Source: Sanguinoderma infundibulare (lineage: Eukaryota > Basidiomycota > Agaricomycetes > Polyporales > Polyporaceae). From it: DNA of 64,000 nt. Shown one piece after another: positions 19,896 through 33,018 of this stretch; position 1 is the stretch's first letter, and every line of letters begins with the position of its first letter. The position numbers were made by a program, and so were the translations under genes. The stretch is taken from assembly GCA_032821775.1 (NCBI GenBank), contig JAVLRN010000004.1:2108001-2172000 (forward strand). Reading direction: 5' to 3'. The notes below the pieces were generated by a model. It had not been told where the DNA came from. It saw only the letters and a program-made list of their open reading frames with translations, and did not search any database.

Positions 19896-22346
19896 GCAAG
19901 GAACGAACCCGGGCAGCGAGAAGTCGCCCAAGGCTACAGCAGGGTCGTGTAGGATCGGTGGAGTAACCGGTTGCCAGTGCGATATTAAAGTGTAGCTTGC
20001 TAGCCAATATCGAGGTCGAGACGGAAATGCCATTGATCTGGTACAGTACTAACAAAGCTGCTATAGGGACCATTCTTGTAGGAAGCGACACAACAGGCTC
20101 AAGGCGTGCCTGTGTAAAAGACGTGTGCTTTAGACTACAAACCGAGTGTAGCACGTATTCGAGGGGATAGACATACCTTGTACGAGCTCCTTCACCAAAC
20201 TCTCCGCGCTCAGGGACACGGATCGCGAAGGAGCCAGAGAGCCAGACTGACGTTAAATTGTGAGTGAGACGCATCCTATTTTCCTGAGGATCCGGATGAC
20301 CGACGCCATCATCGTTCCGTGGTTCTTCATGCCCTCGTTAGCCTGACACGGGGTGGACATGTTGTGAGTACGCGATGAGGTTGCAAGGCGGAGCAACACC
20401 GAGACATTCCCATATGCCATTTAGGTGTTCAGACACACCCTCCAACGTACAGCCTTCACGTTCTGCCTCTCGCCTCCGGTTTCGTCTGTAATGCGCATGA
20501 TGGTTGTTGGATGGTAGGCCTGAACTTGTGGCATGTAGGTGTTTGTGGGACCACGATGACTGCGCCAGACGGAGCAGGGCCTCAACGTCCAAGGGTTCCG
20601 TACTCTATGGCATAGGGAGACGAGTGGATCGGTGACACGCTAAGGGAATAGGGGGTTGACGATGTGAGGGTGTGCAGAGCGAGAGATTGGCACAAACGTA
20701 CATGACGGCGAAGGGTGCACGCAACTACGCTCTGCGTCTCCTTCTGAGGGCTGCAGAGAGCATTCCGGCGTCCTAGCAGGGCCTGGCAGACGGGAAGCTG
20801 TTGTAAGAACAGAGAGCCGACGACGGACGGCAGTTGGACTGCGGGGAACACGAACGAGTGAGGACAAGAGAGTATGGGCGTTGGCGCAGTCGCCACTGCC
20901 GCGCGCGCCTTTCCGCTCTCTGCACGTTCACATCATCCCCTCCGCCCGCCGTCGAGCATCGAGCATCTAATGGCGGGCCTCTGAATGAACGTCAAGGTCA
21001 CCCAGACCGCTGTCTTTGGTGCGACGCGCTATCGCTTCTCGTATACGCTGGGTCATTAACACTAACCTGTTCCGGTGCACTGTAGCGCGACTACCTGACT
21101 GCTGTCACTCATGTTGGACGGACGCATCTGTACAGGCCTCACCCACTAGGTTGATAACATCTATCCCCATCCCCGCTGCTGCGTCCGCCCATCAACAGGC
21201 ACCTTTCCTCATCCAGGCTATCTTACCTCAAGTTCACCCGGGAGGCGCTGATCCACGACAGATCCACGAGTGAGAGTGCGGCCCTGTGGGTGCTTTCGAG
21301 CTCGCACATGCTCCCGCCCGCAGCTCTGGCCTCGGCAGCTCCATCTTCCCTGGGCCGCTGTCTCTCTGTGGAGGACGTGAAGGTGTACGTCTAGTCCAAC
21401 GTCGTCCTCCGTCCCGGTATGATTTCGAGTAATCTCCTTAGGCAAGTAGTTTCGCATTCGTATCTACGCGTGTCTCCATGGCCTCATCCTTGTTCTGCGG
21501 AGACTCGCGTCGATGCGCGTGACGGCGCACCTACCTTCTCCTGCCATAACGACTCTGATTTATGGGCTGTCGTGTCGCACCTCAAGAGCAAGCCAGCGTA
21601 CGTCGCGATCAGCGACCGTCTCGTATGTCCCTGACGCCGACGAGCTGGGTCTCTGGGCCTTCCCCTTCCCCGTTGTGCAAAAGGACTACGTTCTTCGTTC
21701 AATATATTCTTGGCTTTGGTGGACGTGAAGTTGGATGGCCAGCGTTCAAGCCTCCGTCATCATCCTACGGCACCGATGGAGCGGCCGGGAGGGCTGCCAA
21801 TTCGACGCTGCTCTTGGTTCCATACCGCTTGCGATTCAAGGCTCTGGGTTCAGCTTGGGATGGTCCGTGTTGGCGCGCTCAAAGCTGACCAGACCTGCGA
21901 TAGCGGGTCCTGAATCCGGCGTCTCCGCGCAGACGTGCATTTTGTGCGCCCGTCTTTTCTCCTGCGAGATGTGTTGTCGCGCGACAAGTTCTCTACGTGT
22001 TTGTTTGGGCTGGCGCATACGTCCAGTGATAACTACTGGTTAGGTACCTGTCGGGCTGAGCGTGCCAGCATGGATCGTCGAAGACAGAGCGCCGCGGCGC
22101 GGACTAGCTTGGCGATGACAGAGAACGCAGCTAAAAGCGTGGCGAGTTGAAGGCGAGGGAAGGAGAAGGCTTGCCTCGCGGTCTTGCTCTCTGCTCTCTC
22201 CTTTCCCTTTGGGTCGGGTCCCACCACGGCTGGTTAGGAGACTACCGCGGTGGGACTTTACCCTCTTCTTCTTTATCCGTTTCGCACATGTCGCGATGTG
22301 CAGAGCCGGCACTTGAATCACCGGTCAACGCCATCCAGAGCATACT
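19896..22346. other. 2.4-kb region without a supported gene
   Basis: Many short overlapping ORFs on both strands, none with recognisable domains. Possible gene debris around 21400-22000. No clear repeats beyond low complexity. Confidence 0.5.
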
Positions 22347-22352
22347 TATATA
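22347..22352 (+). promoter_or_regulatory. TATA box of the P450 locus
   Basis: TATATA about 80 bp before the ATG at 22427 of the P450 remnant. Confidence 0.45.
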
Positions 22353-22426
22353 GAGCGTCGAGTAGCCTTCTCCTCCATCCAACTCCTCCCGCTGCTGAAC
22401 GTTGAACTCTGACGAACAAGAGCGCC

Positions 22427-24548
22427 ATGCTCGAAAGCGGGCAACTCTCCCTCCTCCGTATTTGCCTTTCAGAAGCTCGCAGCGTTCCGGCGGGAGGTAC
22501 GCGCGATTGGGTGCGTGCAGCGGCCTCTGCGTGAGACTATAGCTAACGCGCGAACTCATGTGGACAGGAACTGGCCCGGGCTCCGGATGCTGTTCAGCAA
22601 CTTCCTGCCGATACCCTTCCGGGTCAAGTCGGTCTACCCGGGGTTCCAGTGGGCGTTCTACAGAAAGCACAACGACTTCGCGGAGGCTGGGTGGGACGTC
22701 ATCACCGAGGTACGTCTTCCATCATGATACTTATGCACCCATCCATCTCCATCCTCTTCTGCGCTGCACGGTGTGTGCCATCCGACAGACGGGACGGGAT
22801 CTGTGCAAGCGTACCGCGACCAGAAAGACCGAGTTACCGATCGGTCGTGACGTGTGGCAGGTGAACGTGCTCCCGTCTCCCAAGGCGAAAGTCTACATCG
22901 CGGACCCGCACGTTACAAAGGTCTGTACGTGTCTCGAGCCTGGGATGTGACGCCTGAACTGACTCGTCTCTCTCTGGGCGCGCAGGAGGTGGTCAGCTCG
23001 CGCGCCCATTTCCCGAAGCCGACGGGGGCGTATAAGTGGATGAAGGCATTCGGGACGAACATCCTCGCGACCGAGGGCGACGAGTGGAAGCACCAACGCA
23101 AGATCGTCGCGCCCGCCTTCTCCGAGGTGCGTCCCATCAAGCACTGCGACCGCTTCAGAAGCGATCGCAGACATTCAGCCAACACGACACGGCGTAGAGG
23201 AATAACCGGCTCGTCTGGGACGAGACCATCCGGATCCTCGACGACCTCTTCCAGAACGAGTGGGGGATCCAGCGAGGTCGTGGATGTGAACTACATCATT
23301 CCCGTGCGTCCAGCGCTTCTACATACTATAGTCGCGATTCCAGCTCAAGTCGACGCGCGCCGGGGCGCGCATGCGTAGATCACGCGGCAGCGCCGGTTTC
23401 GGTCGTCGCATCTCTTGGAATGAGGACAAGATCGCGCCCGCGGGCCACACCATGACGTTCAAAGACGCGCTGTGCGAGGTGTCCCATCGACTGTGGATGA
23501 AGGTCGTGCTTCCGGAGTGGGTGCTGCGCTGGGGCACGCCGACGATGCGGAGGTTCTTGCATGCGACCCGGGAGCTCGAGGTGCGCTTGTCTCTCACCAG
23601 TGGATCCGGGGAATAGCTGATAAGCGGACCACTCCGCGCGATGGTAGAAGTATCTCGGGGAGATGGTCGAAGCGCGGAGAGCCGCGAAGATGAAGGAGGA
23701 GCGGCACGACCTCTTCAGCAGTTTGCTGGACGCGAACGAGGGAGAGCTCGACAGCGCGGCGAAGCTGTCCAACGAAGCGTTGATTGGTACGTCCCCTCGA
23801 AGACCGTCTCGGATGACATTCATTGACAGGATACGGAATGCTGCAGGTAATGTATTCATATTCTTGATAGCGGGATACGAGACCACGGGGCATGCGCTCG
23901 CGTATGCATTCATCCTGCTCGCGCTGTACCAGGACGAGCAGGAGGCGTTCTATCAGAACATCAAATCTGTTCTCCCATCCGACAGAGATCCGGTACGCAC
24001 CGTTTACTCGAGAGCGTTTCCGGCATTGATTCGTTTTGCACTCAGACCTACGCCGACTTCAGCTCCCTTTCATACTCGGTGGCGTACGTCCCCCCCCCCC
24101 CCCCTCTTGAATGTGTCGTCCTTCATGAGCTAAAGCATCTCCAGCGTGCTCAATGCGCTGGTTCCCCCCAGTCGGCTTCATCGCCAAAGTGAACGTGGAC
24201 GACACCGCCTTCACGCTAACAAACCGCGCCGGAGAGAAGTAAACGCTCCCCGTCCCGCGCGGCACCTACTGTGTGATCTGTACGCCTTCGCTGCACAACA
24301 ACCCGCGGTACTGGGACGAACCGGAAAAGTTCAAGCCTGCGCGCTTCCTGGGGCCATACAACCGCGATGCGTTCTTGCCGTTCAGCGGTGGCCCGAGGGG
24401 GTGCATCGGACGGGGATTCGCGGAGACGGTGGGCGTGGCGGTGCTGACGTATAAGGTAGAGGTGAGGGAGGAGGAGAGGTTCGAAGGGGAGAGGTTCGAG
24501 CAGAGGAAGGCGAGGTTATTGCAGAGCGTGCATGACTTGACGGTCTAG
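22427..24548 (+). pseudogene. cytochrome P450 pseudogene (multi-exon)
   Basis: About ten exon pieces separated by 50-80-nt GT-AG introns encode a microsomal-type fungal P450: NWPGLRMLFSNFLPIPFRV, FPKPTGAYKWMKAFGTNILA, I-helix FIFLIAGYETTGHALAYAF, PERF-like FKPARFLG and the heme loop PFSGGPRGCIGRGF with its Cys ligand. Breaks: the membrane-anchor N-terminus is missing, and an acceptor-like CTTTCAG remains before AAGCTCGC. The K-helix ExxR is deleted around 24145. The AAG codon at 24237 is followed by an in-frame TAA (24240-24242). A hydrophobic segment before GFGRRISW is shortened, and the C-terminus ends early. A functional enzyme is not possible without these parts. P450 family not assigned. 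Confidence 0.85.
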
Positions 24549-25531
24549 TAAGTCTTCGAGCGTGAGGATGCGCTGACGTACTGATGGGAGTTGGTAGCCC
24601 AGAACGCGCTCCGTTGGTCTTCAAGCGCAGATGAAAATGATCACCGAAGGACGTTATGAATGGAGAGGTCCGACCTGTCCGTGGCATGTTTGTAGCATCG
24701 TGTTGTAATTATCTACATTTGTTGGATGAACGTTTGAACAACGATCCAATGTGTCGCGATGACCACGGGGAACAGCTGGCGCGTGTTTGCGATGGGGTGA
24801 ATAGCAAGGCTTCGGCAGGGTGTGTCCCTGGATCGATCTGAAGTAAGAAACAGGCCCAAGTCGACTTTTGCAGGATGAAATACGCATGCGATAATGGGCA
24901 GCTTACCGTGAGACAGCTCGTTAGCTTGCTGAGCGTTTCAGTCAAGGTACCGCCTCCGAATCAAACCGTCAGTCGCAACAGATAATTCCCGCAAAGTCCA
25001 TGTTGAGGGCCACCTTGAAACTTCTGATGTAGTTTATACATACTAGCGTCGTTGCTAGCAGATTGAACAAAACCCACAACGCAGGCGAATCGTCTCGGCA
25101 CAGAGTGCTCAAGTTGTTCGAGAAGCATCGCATCAGGAACACGGCAAGTAATAACCTCGGACAATGCAGCACGTCGTATAACATCCATGCCATGAACACA
25201 ATGGAGAGGGATGACAGACATAACCTCGACAATGTAAGGAGGGAGAGCGATTCAGACCGCTATCGTGGCGGCAGAAGGAGCGTCGTGAGAGGATGCGTGG
25301 AGTGCGTCGGGTAAAGATACAGTAGATCGTACAACATCCAGGGGCAGAACACAACACTGAGAGACAGAGGGAGGACGATACAGAGATGACGTGGGGTTGT
25401 TGTTGGTTCATATGGCGGAGTTGACCTCCTTGAGCGTGAGGATTGAAGCTAGACCAGGTCGACGACGTCCGAGCGCACAGTGGGCGGGCACACGGCGCGT
25501 GCGCGACTCCGGCCTTTTACGGTTCCGGGAC
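24549..25531. other. spacer between P450 remnant and receptor genes
   Basis: Two related segments (about 25170-25240 and 25324-25390) share CGTACAACATCC-type sequence, a weak direct repeat. No short CaaX-terminated ORF was seen. Confidence 0.45.
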
Positions 25532-27052
25532 TCATCTCGACGACTTTGGACGGTATATCGCCGGTGGTTTCGGCAAATTGACATGCGGCCAGGATGGGAC
25601 CGGCGGAACGGGAGGGACGATTGAAGACGGGATGGTGTCCTGGCCTGTAGATGAGAGGAACGTACTCGACCCTGCAGAGCGAGCCGATGGAGAGTACGGC
25701 GCTTTGTGGTCAAACTCGAATGCCGAGTTGTGTGTGGACAGGTCATTGGTGGACAGACTGTCGAACGATCCACGGCGGACGTTGCCGTTGACGAACATTG
25801 GGATGGCCGCAGGTCCGAGAACGTCCGTCTTTGACCTGTACGACACGTCGAAACACGTGATCAGGCTGCATGATCTCATAGAAGGACGAGGAAGAAAGCA
25901 CGTACACGGAGGAATCGAATTCGGTAGTTCGCTCCGTGGTGCTGATGCCCATCTTCTTCGCGACGGATGTGAGCGCCATCTTGTAGTGCTTGCGCGCCTC
26001 CTCCGCAAGCCCGAAGAAAAGGAAGAAGGTGAACGCGCACGCGACGGGCACCCACAGCCTGAAGTTGATGATCGACACCAGCTGCGGGTCCGCCCGCCAG
26101 ATCACGGCAGGGTACTGGTCGATACGGCCGAATCGGGAGTGCAGGTTCGCCATGCCGCGCCACTTGTACGGCGCGAGCCTGAAGTTCTCGATGATGTTGT
26201 AGATCGTGAGCGGGAGGGTGAAGAGGACCTCGATCGAGGCGAGACCCATGAGCCGGAAGTAGCGGTGGAAGGTGATGTTCGCGTTCGAGGCCATGAGCTC
26301 GCTGAACCGTTTGCGACGCTTGAAGAACGCGATGAGTGTCAGGATGCAGTAGGTCGCAGAGGCGAGGCCAATCGGGATCGGCCAAATGAAGTAGAGGATG
26401 AGGGCAAGCCACGTATTGGGGTAGGCCTCGATGCAGCCCACGCCTTCCATGAGGTCGAACCGATGACCCTCGTAGAACCAGTCTGAACGTGAGGTCAGAA
26501 AGCACAAAAAGACGCCACATAAGCGAGGGTGGACCTACAAACTGCAATCGCGAGGACAGGGATACCGAGCCCAATCAAGAGGTCGATAATGATTTTCTTC
26601 CACTTATCTGCACGTGTAATGGAGACTGCGGAGACGTTGGCGATGTGGTAGAGGCGGCGGTTGATGACAAGAGATGCGCTGCACACCCCAATGGACGCGC
26701 CGATGTAGAAGCGAATGACTGCAGATAGCTCACTCAGTACGACGTAGAGAAGGGTCCCTCTGAGAGCACTTACAGATGTCGCACCACACCGGAGCAGAGT
26801 TGATCACGTTGTTCTTCCAGACTAGCACGTTGATGACGTGGAAGAGACACTGTCCCCCGACCCAAAAGATGTAGAGGACGCATCCGATGTTCCAAGCTGC
26901 ATTCGCTTACATCAGTGAGATGCTACCACTGTCGAGAAACATGAACGTCACATACCTACGCAGTGCCAGTAAAGAGGAAGGCTGATCAAGACGAATCCCA
27001 GAAACGAGAACGCCGCAATAATATCGACTTGACTGTGCCAGGAGAGCGCCAT
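25532..27052 (-). CDS. STE3-type pheromone receptor 1 (GPCR)
   Basis: Five exons: 26956-27052, 26774-26896, 26539-26718, 25906-26482, 25532-25835; 426 aa, all junctions in phase. Seven hydrophobic segments: TM1 IIAAFSFLGFVLISLPLYW, TM2 IGCVLYIFWVGGQCLFHVI, then SAPVWCDI, TM4 WKKIIIDLLIGLGIPVLAIA, the STE3 signature HRFDLMEGVGCIEAYPNTW before TM5, TM6 ASIEVLFTLPLTIYNII and TM7 WVPVACAFTFFLFFGLA. The cytoplasmic Ser/Pro-rich tail follows EEARKHYK. Couples mating pheromone at the plasma membrane to a heterotrimeric G protein. Exons 2 and 3 have the same sizes (123 and 180 nt) as in the neighbour at 28517-30018, so the pair arose by tandem duplication. The tail intron is specific to this copy. 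Could be mating-type specific or a non-mating STE3-like paralogue. Confidence 0.93.
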
Positions 27053-28516
27053 GTGGAGGTAGTATTCATGCACAGCTCCGAGTTGAGCCAGCCAAAGGAA
27101 CACTGAAACAGCACGGGTCTCGACCGAGAGTTGGAGTAAAGGAAAGTACGCAGGGTGAATGAAGGGAAAGGAACGACTGCAGGTGCAAATCCGAGCCGTC
27201 TCCGCCTGCGATCGATACTTATCTCCTTCTCGTGCTCATTGCAGTCCTTGCTCGCACTCGGCTGTACTCGCGAGTCCCCGGGACCATCGTAGACGCGACG
27301 GTGCACTCCACTCGAGTGCCCGCTGCTCGCTAGCCCTTGTTCTTGGTTGCGCCTAGTCGGGATGCTGCCTTGTATTCGGTTCCCGAAAAGGCAACATCGG
27401 TTGATGGCGACAAACGGGGAGCCAGGACAGCTGCTGACATCTGTGGGTGGGGCGAAGCTCTGCCGGCGTATCGACATGGGGTTCTAGAGACGATGTGTGT
27501 GTAGATGGAGGTAGATGGGTAGAAGGGGATGCCGGATCTGGAGGCAGAAACCTAGAACCTGTTCGGCGAATGTCCTCGCTTCAGTCGCGAACTCGCCTTG
27601 TGGTTTCGAGCGCCGGAACTCCTACTTGTTATGGCATAGTTGGCTGGACCAACGGATGGGAAAGACAGTGCAAGAGACTAGACACGAGGACGAACGAAGC
27701 GGACTGCAACCTGTCGCGCGGTTCGATGCGATGTTCGCCGTAGAACTGCGGTCCTAAGTGGCGATCAGCATTCGGTTGAGAAAGGCCAGTGGCTGAAGTC
27801 TGGCGAAATACCTCTGTACTGATACTCCTGTCAAAAAGAATGCCTTCTGCGGTCGCGTGGGGCAGTCTGATACGACTCCGTGTCTGGTAATGATCCCGAG
27901 CGGTCCAGTAGCTCTCGGCGCCGAGCCATACGTCTTCAGCTTCCGGTGATCGTCTTCACATGCCTTCGTTCGCATTAGTTCTAGTGTAACGTTCAGTAAC
28001 GAAGATGAGCGACAACGTACGGGGTCGTCTGTGCACATCATGGCATGATGGACAGAGACAGCAAGCGCGTACAAGCGCTTGCTCAGAGGGCAGCCATGCA
28101 ACCCGGTCCATACGGCCCGGGCTACGACAAAAATCCGATACTCCAGTGGGGTCTAAGGTAGGTCAACTTGCTCTATCATTTTGGTACCTAAAGAACACAT
28201 ACACATGTTTACACAGTAGCAGATACAGGATAAGAATATGATTAACCGCGACGATGCGGCGAAAGGAGCGTCGTTGAGTAAGAGTAGTGTGTGGGGGTAT
28301 GCGGCAAACGGTGCGCTAACAATACAGTTGTGCCGGGGGCGCGGCGACCAAAGAACCAGAATCCATACGGAGACGCAGATAATGATGGATGAGAGGGAAG
28401 CGCAGCGGAGAGGAGAGGGAGGAAAGAGAGAGGTGACGAAGATTTTTCGCGAATGGGTAATATAATGGAGCGCCTAGTGTGGTCCAAGTCCGAAGCGTGC
28501 GCGAACCCCGAGCCCA
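27053..28516. other. spacer between receptor genes 1 and 2
   Basis: 1.46 kb. Searched by eye on both strands for a short ORF ending C-a-a-X-stop; none convincing. Contains upstream sequence of receptor 1. Confidence 0.5.
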
Positions 28517-30018
28517 TCATACCATGTCGATGCCAGAGTGGGGGCGTACGGAGGATGGCACGTCGACGTCGCGGTCGTGGTGAAGCGAGGGCGCGGGCGA
28601 CGGCGAGCGGTGCACGCGTGGCGGCTTGGGGAAGTCGATGATCGGCACGGGCGAGGGGAGCGTGTTCTTCTCGCCCTGCTCCAGATCCGTGGGCGACGCG
28701 GGGTACGAGTCCGCGGAAATCCCCCCGGGGGAGTACGCCGCCTTCTCCTCGACCTCGCTGATGGAGATGTTCGTCGACAGCTTGTCCGAGAAGCTGTCCA
28801 TAGACCCGCGGCGCGCTGTGCCGTTGGGCTGGATGAACGTCGGGATCGTGACCTTGCCGAAACCGGACCTGGAGGCGGTGGAGGTGAAGCCGGTTGTGCT
28901 GCGGTCAAAGGTCGTGATACCGACGCGCTTTGCGACGGACGAGAGCGCCATCTTGTAGTGCTTGCGCGCCTCCTCGGCGAGACCGAAGAAGAGGAAGAAC
29001 ATGATGGCGCACCCGATGGGGACCCAGGCCCTGAAGCGCATGAGCGACACGAGCTGCGCGTCTCCCCGCCAGGCGATGGCCGCTACCTGGCGGACGCGAT
29101 CAAAGCCGGAGTGCAGGTCCGCGAAGCCACGCCACGGGTAGGGGTCTTGCTCGAAGTTCGATACGATGTTGTAGATGGTAAGGGGGATGGTAAACATCAC
29201 CTCGATGGCAGCGAGACCCATCAACCGGAAGTAGCGGTTGAATGTGAGGTTCTTGTTGGACGCCATGAGCTCATTGAACTGCCGGCGGCGCTTGAAGAAC
29301 GCTCGGAGGGTGAGGATGCAGTAGGTCGCGGACACCAGGCCGATGGGAATGGGCCAGAGGAAGTAGAGGATGAGCGCGAGCCAGGTGTTAGGGTAGGCTT
29401 CAAGGCACCCCATGCCCTCGAGGATATCGAAGCGGTGGCCCTGGTAAAACCAGTCTATCCGAGAAGTGAGATGACGGCTGAAGAAGAGCCAACGGGATTG
29501 TACGTACAAACCGCGATGGCAAGGAGTGGGATACCGAGACCGATGAGGAGGTCGGTTATGATGTTTCGCCGCTTGTCTGCGCGAGTGATCGACACCGCGG
29601 AGACGTTGGCGATATGGTACAGGCGGCGGTTGATGACGAGCGACGCGCATACAACACCGATGGAAGCACCGATGTAGAAGCGGATATCTTCGTGCAGGAA
29701 GGATCAACAACCTATCCGGCTGCTGAGGAAATCCGTTTACTCACAAAAGTCGCACCAACGCGGAGTGAAGTTAATCGCTGAGTCCCTCCACACCAAATAG
29801 TTGATGCCGTTGAAGAGACACATAAGGCCGATCCAGAATATGTACAGGACGCAGCCGACGTTCCATGCTGTATACCAGTGTTCAGCCGCTGGGCTTCGAT
29901 CAATGTGGCAAGACGGCTACTCACCTTCCAAATGCCAGTATAGGGGAACACTGATCAGACAGGCAGCGAAAATTGAGAACGAGCCGTTGATGATCGACTC
30001 GGTAGTTACGGAGATCAT
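28517..30018 (-). CDS. STE3-type pheromone receptor 2 (GPCR)
   Basis: Four exons: 29925-30018, 29745-29867, 29508-29687, 28517-29454; 444 aa, frame intact. TM1 SIFAACLISVPLYWHLEAWN, TM2 GCVLYIFWIGLMCLFNGINY, then PRWCDFYIRFYIGASIGVV, the signature HRFDILEGMGCLEAYPNTW, TM6 AAIEVMFTIPLTIYNIV and TM7 WVPIGCAIMFFLFFGLAEEA. The long Ser/Pro tail contains RRGSMDSFSDKLSTNIS, matching the RRGSFDSLS segment of receptor 1. Plasma-membrane receptor for a farnesylated peptide pheromone by family knowledge. The two tandem receptors differ throughout, so the duplication is not recent. Confidence 0.93.
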
Positions 30019-33018
30019 GGTGCAGATGAGGAGAGTGAAGACCAAGTGTATTGAGAGGCAGCTATAGTGTACGCAGTACAAACGCAAGTAGGCAGGAGGC
30101 GGGCGGCGCAAGCGTGGAGAGAGCCGGGAGGTGGGGCTCGGGGGTGCGCAGCGGAGGAGCAACTGCTAACGGGAAGGACTGCATTGTTGGGCTACTTTAA
30201 TCCATCCTCCGCGTACCTTGCTCCGCACGGATTCGGGGGCCCCCTTGTAATCGGCTACACCGTCGTCGACCTTGGACGCAGTTAGACACTTCATTCGGGC
30301 GTCCATTGGCGTTTCCTAAAACGGATGATACCTTGTACTCGTGCTGAAAAAGGAAAATCCGGTTGATGCCAACACATGGCGGCTTGGTCACCAGGGAAAA
30401 ACATGAATTCTGCAGAGAAATAGCCGCGTCGGTTTCCCAGGCCTATGCTAAAACCAGAGTCAAAGGAGAGCCCACAGAAGGAAATATGATACGTTACCTG
30501 AATGGGGTTCCCTTTGAGTCCACCGTTGAGCGACTTCCAAAACGCGTGCGGGCCGTTGTCAGATGCCGAAGAGAGAGGATGACGTGACCAAGCTAGACGA
30601 ACGAGCGTTGGCAGAAAACAATGTCGCCAGGCGCTACTTCGGTGCAAGAGGGTGTACGTTGCAAGTGTTTCGGATGCTGCGTTCGCCTTGAGAGCAAAGA
30701 ACAAGAGAGGCAGGGTTCGTTTTGGAAGAAAGATATCCAGTTCGAGGGATAAGTCGAAGTTGCCTGGAGGACAATGAGGCGGTAATGCTGCTAGGTCGAC
30801 ACCGACACCTTCCGAGTCGTCGGGATTCCTTGGAGGGGCTATTCGAGCGAAGAGGACAACAAAAACTGATACCAGGGAGACGATGGTTGAGTGCAGCGAC
30901 AGAAGGTACGCAGTTGAGACCGATGGATGGTATATGTACGCACCAGGCTTATTGTCTTGGTGCTGGAGGCCAACCGCTATTGTTTCCTTGGGTAATCGGG
31001 CTATCAAATCTGGCGCGCTTGCAATCCGGAAGATCGCTCCCGAGCCCGGGCCGGGCGACATACTGCGCGAGCTGCTTGTGTCGGGGTGTCGTCAGCCAGA
31101 ACGAAGTCACCAAAGACGTACGACATCCACATACTGACCGTGATTGGCATTTGTCAGTCTTGACGACTCGGATGAGCCCATCAAGCTCATATCGGGGTCA
31201 TTTGTTGATGCTGCTGCTGGACACCATTTGCCATGTATCGCAGAGCTCTAGCCTCAGCATGGCGTTCCGGATGTTCCTGGAGTGACTTCTGAGTATTCGC
31301 TTCGTCGCTGAAGCATACAACTTACAATGACTGCGTCTAAGCGAAGCACAACGGTCAGACCTCGCCGACGACTGTTGTGACGTTTGTTCCTGAAAGAGTC
31401 TCATCGACGGGAATCTGACAAATAAAATGCGATAGATAAGTAGCATTCGAGCCTTCTGCGGATGTACATGTTGAATTCAGGCGGTTGGATCGTAGACAAT
31501 GTACGTCTCATCTCTTTGGCGCGCCACATTTGCCGCCCCTCAAAGACGCGTGTGCGAAGGAAAGTGGGCGCACAGAAAACGTTGACCATGGTTGGGGTCT
31601 TGGGCGACAATGTCACCTGTTAAACCCGCTAACCGATGTGTTCGAAGCCATGCATGCCTGGCTAAACTCCTTGATTGGCTTTGGTTTCGCTCTGTTCTGG
31701 AGCCTTTTGTCTCATCCGTTGCTCTCTCTGCAGGCGGTAATAAGCCACCAAACACGAAAGGGAGGCACTGAGCGACTAAAGTTGGACAGCTTTGGAACTC
31801 ACCCACAGAGATCGCCGTAGATTTGAACGAGACCCTCCAGGTCAGATAAAAACCTGGTGCAAGAGAGCGTAAGCACGGTCTGGAAAGTGACGAGTTGGCT
31901 ACAGAGCCTACCATGTCATTGCAAGCCCCATTACTCTCTGGATATAACCACAGCCGCATAACAGCTGACATCCTCTTTGAATCATGGCAAGAAACCGCTG
32001 ATCACAACGACTTGCAGCCGATGCCGCGTCCTCCTAAGAATTACATACCACCTGGTTCCTTTTGATCCTCGTGCATCGAGACCAAGTTCATTGAAAAGGA
32101 TACTGTGTTTTGAAGAGGGTATTGGACGCCGTCGAATGTTGATGTGAGGTCGTCTGGGACCCATCGGAGAGGCGAAGGTTCTGGCCAAAAGGTAAACGCT
32201 CGGCAAATGCCAGCACATTGCGATGGCGTTGTGGCGCTGGCGCTCCTTCGACAGCACTCCCACCTTGACCGGCCACGAACACGGACATCTTCGCAGGCGA
32301 AATTCGTCAGGACCGCGGGTGTGTAGTCGCCGTTCACTGATGGATCGCTCTCCGGGGAAGATGGCGGCGAGAGAAGGTCAAGGACTACATTAGCCGCCCA
32401 TGTAGTACGAAGTTTCAACCTACCATAAACTCCCAAGGCAGGCCAGCTCTAAGGTAGCGCTGTTCAACAACCTCTAGGTACACACAGTAAGCTTTCAGCT
32501 TATCTCGCGTAGACAACACATGACATAGTGCTCTAAAGAGCTTTGTGATCACCGCGACGAACATGAAAGGGATTGCCTTTCCCGGCCATCGCAAGCGTCC
32601 ATCCCCTTTCGGTCCTCTACTTGTGCCTGCCAACTCGCATCGGTGCGTCAGGCTTCGTCCAAACACACTAGAAGACAACCGGCTCTATCGATGGACGTAT
32701 GATAGAGCACCCTCAAGCTGCTGAGTTGTGTTGTGCTGCGATTGCCGAACCTTGTACTTTTCTCGAGGTCTCGGGTCCTCGGGGAGCACAGGCGGTGTCG
32801 AGCATTTGGTGATAATCTAGCACTTGCAGCTGCCAAGAAGCCGTTCGCATTTTGCCATCCGCAATTATACCCAGGCCAGTACCCCCGACCAACGCTCGAC
32901 GCCTGGAGCTCGACCTTCCCTCCTTTCTATCCTCCCTCCCCCCCTCCTCCTCCGAACCGACCATCACGAACGCAGCTGCCGCGATACCCAAGCTGTGAAC
33001 GCCCACGACAACGCGAAA
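30019..33018. other. 3-kb spacer upstream of receptors 2 and 3
   Basis: Lies between the divergently transcribed receptors 2 and 3, the usual place for pheromone precursor genes. A 256-codon minus-strand ORF (30291-31061) is open but has no recognised domain. Another at 32041-32436 starts with a Ser/Pro/Glu-rich segment but lacks a CaaX end. No supported gene. Confidence 0.45.

Noticed and set aside
19684..20274. 196-codon minus-strand ORF
   Set aside because: No recognisable domain, overlaps the inverted duplication, and no promoter or splice signals; likely a shadow ORF.
24101..24102. Run of about 16 C in the P450 locus (24088-24105)
   Set aside because: Lies in an intron; a homopolymer, possibly of uncertain length, without functional meaning.
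25443..26486. 347-codon plus-strand ORF
   Set aside because: Antisense shadow of the receptor 1 exon, with highly charged composition from the reverse of hydrophobic codons.
28538..29677. 379-codon plus-strand ORF
   Set aside because: Antisense of receptor 2; charged, repetitive composition; no independent evidence.
30950..31000. Short ORF ending CFLG-stop as a pheromone precursor
   Set aside because: Only about 22 codons from the nearest Met, and FLG is not a convincing aliphatic CaaX end.
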